Assembly: GCA_021613375.1 (NCBI GenBank)
Contig: CM038719.1
Coordinates: 5,790,390 to 5,854,389, forward strand
From: Megaleporinus macrocephalus
Taxonomy: Eukaryota; Chordata; Actinopteri; Characiformes; Anostomidae
DNA length: 64,000 bases
Direction of reading: 5' to 3'
A model generated the notes under the pieces. It made no database searches and was not told where the DNA came from. It saw nothing but the letters and a program-made list of their open reading frames with translations. Of the stretch, positions 58,018 to 64,000 are shown piece by piece. The number at the start of each line of letters is the position of its first letter. Positions within the stretch are counted from its first letter, which is position 1. Made by a program: the position numbers and the translations under genes.

Positions 58018-59565
58018 AAGGGCGTCCGAAATCGCCTACTTGTCTACTACTCGGTAGTAAATCAGTAGGCGAGCGCGGCTAGCATGTCTGAATACTCAGT
58101 AGTAAATCAGTAGGCGAGCGTGGCTAGCATGTCTGAATATTCAGTAGTAAATCAGTAGGCGAGGGCGGCTAGTATGTCTGAATACTCAATAGTAAATCAG
58201 TAGGCGAGCGCGGCTAGTATGTCTGAATACTCAGTAGTAAATCAGTAGGCGAGCGTGGCTAGTATGTCTGAATACTCAGTAGTAAATCAGTAGGCGAGCG
58301 CGGCTAGTATGTCTGAATACTCAGTAGTGAAATCAGTAGGCGAGCGCGGCTAGTATGTCTGAATACTCAGCAGTGAAATCAGTAGGCGAGCGCGGCTAGT
58401 ATGTCTGAATACTCAGTAGTAAATCAGTAGGTGAGCGTGGCTAGTATGTCTGAATACTCAGTAGTAAATCAGTAGGTGAGCGCGGCTAGTATGTCTGAAT
58501 ACTCAGTAGTAAATCAGTAGGCGAGTGCGGCTAGTATGTCTGAATACTCAGCAGTGAAATCAGTAGGTGAGCGCGGCTAGTATGTCTGAATACTCAGTAG
58601 TAAATCAGTAGGTGAGCGTGGCTAGTATGTCTGAATACTCAGTAGTAAATCAGTAGGCGAGCGCGGCTAGTATGTCTGAATACTCAGTAGTAAATCAGTA
58701 GGCGAGCGCGGCTAGTATGTCTGAATACTCAGCAGTGAAATCAGTAGGCGAGCGCGGCTAGTATGTCTGAATACTCAGTAGTAAATCAGTAGGTGAGCGT
58801 GGCTAGTATGTCTGAATACTCAGTAGTAAATCAGTAGGTGAGCGCGGCTAGTATGTCTGAATACTCAGTAGTGAAATCAGTAGGCGAGCGCGGCTAGTAT
58901 GTCTGAATACTCAGTAGTAAATCAGTAGACGAGCGCGGCTAGTATGTCTGAATACTCAGTAGTAAATCAGTAGACGAGCGCGGCTAGTATATCTGAATAC
59001 TCAGTAGTGAAATCAGTAGACGAGCGCGGCTAGTATGTCTGAGTACTCAATAGGTACTGAGTAGTAGTGAACGGTACCCGGATGACCTCCTGAATCAGCA
59101 GCCATTTTTATGTAGGTGAACACAGCACACTGCGCTATCCCATGATTCACCTGGAGCGGTGGATGAATTCAAAGTGGAGTAAATAAACAGTGAAAGCTGA
59201 ACGTCGGCTGTGTGTACGTAGCTACGGCTAGTGAACTGCCGCTACAGGAGTTAGCACTACTGCTGAGATAAACAATGATTACATTCCTCCCGTTTCATCT
59301 TCTCTGATCTACAGCTCCACACCGTCTGATACATAATCAGATAAAAACTCAGATCAGAGTCACTAAAAGATCTAAATCTGTCACTAAACTGAGGTTTTAA
59401 ATGCATAGCAGGATTTTTACGCTGGCAATATGGCAGATATAGTATGTCCGAGATTGTGCGGATACTAAAACTCAGCTACTGAAATTACTAGTCTGCCGCT
59501 TAAGCAGTACGTACTGACTCTAATCTAGTACCTACTGACTAGTAGGCGATTTTGGATGCACTGAT
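58018..59565. mobile_element. DNA transposon whose interior is a 45-bp minisatellite
   Basis: The left end GGGCGTCCGAAATCGCCTAC is inverted relative to the right end GTAGGCGATTTTGGATGCAC (about 59,540-59,560). From 58,045 to 59,060 the interior is about 23 copies of a 45-bp unit (AGTAAATCAGTAGGCGAGCG, CGGCTAGTATGTCTGAATAC). The unit resembles the sequence just inside the left end. 59,070-59,530 is unique interior. No transposase. Confidence 0.75.
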
Positions 59566-59569
59566 TGTG

Positions 59570-60345
59570 TATCTACTATGACCCTACTTAATAATACTTT
59601 GCAGACGCTGAATGACTAGTAGCAGATACTACGTGTTCTGTAATAGATAGATAGAGGCTGGTATGAATTACTGTGCATCTACTATCTACTATGATTCTAC
59701 TAAATAACTGATACCGAGTATTTCGTAATAGAGGCTGATGTATTCATAGTAGACATTGAATAATTCACAGGTGGAATCATTGTGTGTCTGAAATCTAATA
59801 TGATTCTACTTAATAATTCATAGCACACGCTGAAAGATTCATAGTAGAAACTGAATAATTACACTACTATTATAGAATTCAAAGTAGTTTGTAATAGACA
59901 CTGAACGGTTCATAGTTGACGCTACATGATTCATAGTGGACGCTGAGTAAGTCAATAGATGCTGAGCGATTTATAGTATGAATTATAGTGTATCTGCTAT
60001 CATCCTACTGAATATTTCATAGTAGACACTGAGTGACTAACAGCATGAATTATTGTGTATCTATTTACTATCTATCATCCTACTGAATAGTTGATAGTAG
60101 ACATTGAATATATCATAGTAAACACTATCTATTATGATCCTACTGCATTATTCATTGCAGACATTGAGCAATTTAGTAGTAAATAAATAGTAAAAAAAAG
60201 TAGTAGTATGATATAGTAGACATTGCATGATTCATAATAGATGCTAGGCAATTCATAGTATGAATTATGGTGTATCTATTGTCTTTAGTAGACACTGTGT
60301 GATTCATAAAAGATATTAAGTGATTCACAGTATGAATTCTTGTGT
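59570..60345. repeat. Degenerate 21-bp ATTCATAGTAGACACTGAA repeat
   Basis: Scattered copies of TTCATAGTAGACATTGAATA and TATGAATTATTGTGTATCTA lead into the regular array that follows. Same family as 25,725-26,310. Confidence 0.75.
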
Positions 60346-60359
60346 ATCTACCATGATCC

Positions 60360-61190
60360 TACATAATAATTCATAGTAGACACTGAACGATTCACAGTAG
60401 ATGCTAAATGATTCATAGTAGACACTGAACGATTCACAGTAGATGCTAAATGATTCAGAGTAGACACGGAACGATTCACAGTAGATGCTAAATGATTCAG
60501 AGTAGACACTGAACGATTCAAAGTAGATGCTGAATGATTCAGAGTAGACACTGAACGATTCACAGTAGATGCTAAATGATTCAGAGTAGACACTGAACGA
60601 TTCACAGCAAATGCTAAATGATTCAGAGTAGACACTGAACGATTCACAGTAAATGCTAAATGATTCAGAGTAGACACGGAACGATTCACAGTAGATGCTA
60701 AATGATTCAGAGTAGACACGGAACGATTCACAGTAAATGCTAAATGATTCAGAGTAGACACTGAACGATTCAAAGTAGATGCTGAATGATTCAGAGTAGA
60801 CACTGAACGATTCACAGTAGATGCTAAATGATTCAGAGTAGACACTGAACGATTCACAGTAGATGCTAAATGATTCAGAGTAGACACTGAACGATTCACA
60901 GTAAATGCTAAATGATTCAGAGTAGACACTGAACGATTCACAGTAGATGCTGAATGATTCAGAGTAGACACTGAACTATTCACAGTAGATGCTAAATGAT
61001 TCAGAGTAGACACTGAACAATTCACAGTAAATGCTAAATGATTCAGAGTAGACACTGAACGATTCACAGTAGATGCTAAATGATTCAGAGTAGACATTGA
61101 ACTATTCACAGTAGATGCTAAATGATTCAGAGTAGACACTGAACGATTCACAGTAGATGCTAAATGATTCAGAGTAGACACTGAATGCTA
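60360..61190. repeat. 42-bp higher-order minisatellite, about 20 copies
   Basis: Each unit is two diverged 21-mers: ATTCAGAGTAGACACTGAAC and ATTCACAGTAGATGCTAAAT. This is a dimeric higher-order version of the dispersed 21-bp family. It leaves a 277-codon stop-free frame on the minus strand with no protein character. Degenerate copies continue to about 61,440. Confidence 0.93.
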
Positions 61191-61679
61191 AATGGATCAT
61201 AACAGATACCAAGTGACTGTATGAATTATCGTGTATGTACTATCTACTATAATCCTACTTAATAATTCATAGTAGACGCTCAAAGATTCATAGTGATTAC
61301 TGAATTTGTAATAGACACTGAATAAGTCAGATATCAGATGCTGAGTGATTCTATTATTCTATTATTATCTATTATCTTCTATGCTCTTACTGAATAACTG
61401 ATAGTAGATGATAAATAATTCATAGCAATAAAAGCCAAACATTTTGAAATGAGCCCCAGAAGTAATGACCCTGGCCTGTGGAGTAATCTGACCACAGCCT
61501 TTCCAATGAGACGTCAGTCAATGCAACTATACGTCCGTCTTAAACTCTTCTAGAAGATCCCAAACCTCTGTTTTTATTCTCTCGCAAGTTTCTTCCCAGG
61601 AACGCAGGGCAGGAATCCCAACGATGGTAGAGCATTTCACAAAACAGGTACGAGGAGGAGTGATTTAATATATTACGGT

Positions 61680-63325
61680 TTATTATTCATCACAACTGTC
61701 ATTTTCTTAATCATTAATTAAATACACTGTGTACATCTTTCCTCTTCTGCAGTTAAGGAATGACTAGGTTTGATTTATTGTAACGGTCTGTATGTAAACT
61801 TACAAAAAGAGAGAGAAAAGAAAAAGAGACGCACAGCAGGATGAGAGGAAACGACTAAAAACAAAAAAGCGAAGTGAATTAAGATGATTAATCTGAACAA
61901 GAACTCGACAAACTACACTGAAGCAGGAGATGCATACCACGAACTGACTTGCACTTAAGATCCTGGTCAGCGAGCGGTCCTGTTTGGGGCCCCAGCTCTT
62001 CAATGTGCGCTCCTGAGCTCGAGGCCCAGAATCAGCAGAGCGGAGCGTGAAGGGTTTGTGCTTTGCACCTTCAGAGCTTCCGCCTCTTGTTCTCGTGGTT
62101 ATGATGCGGAGATCCTTTCAGGAGGTTTTGGGGTTTGCATAGACGTTCCTCGTTGGCCTTCAAGCCTGAACAGCAGCGCCGCTGGAAGAAGCATTGCGTT
62201 TCTCTTTTTATTTGTATGCAAGGGCGCCACCTACAGGCCGGAAGGAGGTTATGATGATGAAGAGCAGCTGGGACCAGAATATCAAAAGACAGGTGGGTTT
62301 TGGGTGTGGCGGGTGTTGACTACTGACGTCACAAAGTCGCTCTCCAACAAGTGAGAGCTGTAGATGTTATTACGTGGACAGCATCATCCAGGAGGTGGCG
62401 TCATTCAGTTTGTCACATAATACTGGGAGTGTGTGCGTCACGGTGAAGTTACACAGCTGACTAGAACTGCGTCAGAAACCAGCTGCTGCCAATGCGACCT
62501 CAATAACAATGCTCTGGTGGAGACAGGACAGTCCTCGTTTCTAGAACACAGACCAAATGCCTCCCATATGTTTTTACAGTACAGAGTTGGACCACGACCT
62601 CCTACTGCCCACATGATCACCACACCTATAATTACCCTTTAGGTGAGAAAGTAAAGCGACGCCTCCCTTAAAACACTGTTAGTTAGGAAAAGAAATTAAA
62701 AGGTGATTTTAAAAATACTAAAAATAAATAAGTACTGCTTGGCTTAGTTCTCCAGGATGTGGTGAGAGGAAAAAAAAACAAAACAAAAAAAACATAAAAA
62801 GCATTTAAAACACACTCACGCAATAATCACCCTCACTCCCATAAGCCACTGCTGATCCAGTCCACCAGGCCGCCAACACTGCACTCTTGCATAGAAAAAT
62901 AACCACAGAGTCAAAAAAATAAAATTAAAATAATAATAAAGAGCCGGAATAATACACAATAGAATCGCTCGTCTGGTTCAGATCAACTCTGTACATTAAA
63001 CACTCTACAGGACAAAAAGGTGAGGGTTAAAGCTACAGTGCGCCGGGCCCCGGCGGACCGGACCGGGCCGGACTCTAGTACTGTACATCGACGCCGGTTA
63101 GAATTAGTGGTGCTTATAAGACGAGTGGTGCTCCAAAACTTCAGTGCAACATCAGACTAAATCCTTCATCAGCAAACAAATAAATAACATCCACCGACTC
63201 GAGTCAAGTAAGTAGAACTCTCCCCTTTCAGGCGTTAAAGGTTAAGCTTTTAATACTCCACGCAAACAGGAATCCCCCCGCCCCCCCGTTTCTCAGAGCC
63301 CTTTCCAGTTCAGCCGAGATTCAGA

Positions 63326-63368
<43 letters not shown>

Positions 63369-63640
63369 GACTCTTTCAGGGACGAGGAGGAGGAGTAGCT
63401 CTTTTCGGGGACCTTTTTTGCAAAATCATCACAATGACTGTAAACTTACAGGAGAAGTCCACCAACTTTTCAAAAATGTCTGTGTGATTTAAGTGATGAG
63501 ATGTAAACAAGGTCATATAGAGTGTTTTGACTGGTGCTTCAGCTGTTCTCTCTCTAGCACCGAAACCACCCCAGTATCCAATCTGGACCGTCCATACAGA
63601 GTTATTTAAAGGTGGCGGCAAAGGACTGTCTAGAAACCTT
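61680..63640 (-). other. Possible 3' UTR of a gene beyond the right edge
   Basis: This 2-kb stretch is less repetitive than the rest, has TTTATT (AATAAA on minus) at 61,680 and 61,774, and looks like AT-rich untranslated DNA when read on the minus strand. It holds only small ORFs and a (AAT)n run at 63,325-63,366. No coding exon is visible, so this is a guess from composition. Confidence 0.25.
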
Positions 63641-63649
63641 TTAATATCT

Positions 63650-63654
<5 letters not shown>

Positions 63655-63742
<88 letters not shown>
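63655..63742. repeat. (TA)n(CA)n compound microsatellite
   Basis: About 25 TA units pass directly into about 17 CA units. Confidence 0.93.
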
Positions 63743-63743
<1 letters not shown>

Positions 63744-64000
63744 TAATACACTGGAGTGTCTGTGCTCCACTCGCATGCTCTGCACCAATATAGAGAAACT
63801 GAGTGGCAGTGATGGGAACCAGACATCTGGTCTCTAATAGGCAGCTACCTGTCACAGCCAGTACACCTGAGACACTATATTAGCACTGACTGCATCTGTG
63901 CTGCTGACACAACACCCCATCACCACCACTAAAGAAATCCAGTTTCACATGATTGACCATTTCACATCAAACATCACTCATGACATTTTGGACATTTTGA

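Noticed and set aside
60348..61181. 277-codon open frame, minus strand
   Set aside because: A 42-bp tandem repeat has a period divisible by three, so one stop-free unit keeps the whole array open. No protein character.
62058..62354. 98-codon plus-strand open frame
   Set aside because: No recognisable domain, no splice partners, and the surrounding DNA looks like untranslated sequence.

Overview
The window is animal genomic DNA, almost certainly from a teleost fish. It holds three recognisable vertebrate genes with normal GT-AG introns, all on the minus strand. The rest is filled with fish-type short transposons, tRNA-derived SINEs and an unusually dense set of minisatellites. Dispersed families resembling those common in ostariophysan fishes (characins, catfishes) make that group the best guess, but the species cannot be read from the sequence.

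Layout. 1-2.9 kb: degenerate repeats, a perfect 138-bp palindrome, a CpG-rich block with four CCAAT boxes, and a broken Tc1-like transposase. 3.0-17.8 kb: cd2bp2 (six coding exons plus a likely non-coding first exon). Its introns carry three large tandem arrays: a 20-bp unit at 8.9-10.8 kb, a 37-bp unit at 11.9-12.95 kb and a 66-bp unit at 14.4-17.4 kb. 18.2-20.0 kb: a short DNA transposon and a SINE. 20.7-29.0 kb: mylpf (seven coding exons) with a TATA box and a MEF2 site. 29-45 kb: no convincing gene; Tc1-like remnants, several minisatellites (29, about 40, 53, 21, about 290 and about 330 bp units) and the first arm of a 1.3-kb inverted duplication. 45.6-49.65 kb: a PH-domain sesquipedalian (PHETA) family gene in three coding exons, with a possible upstream non-coding exon near 52.9 kb. 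49.9-51.2 kb: the second arm of the inverted duplication. 53.3-61.4 kb: AATTCAGTT-type low complexity, three related short transposons and two more minisatellites. 61.7-63.6 kb: less repetitive DNA that could be a 3' UTR of a gene beyond the right edge.

The genes are a local neighbourhood, not a pathway. CD2BP2 is a U5 snRNP assembly and GYF adaptor protein, MYLPF is the fast-muscle regulatory light chain, and the PHETA-like protein is an endosomal OCRL partner. CD2BP2 and MYLPF are also close neighbours in mammals.

The most interesting theme is that several tandem arrays appear to amplify a short functional-looking motif, some of it taken from a transposon: about 90 Pol III A-boxes running into a SINE, about 29 splice-donor-like sequences in the sense orientation of a cd2bp2 intron, about 15 RFX X-box-like sites, and a SINE-tail array with repeated CTCF-like cores. 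A 66-bp satellite also shares its core with the distant perfect palindrome and begins with an inverted copy of itself.
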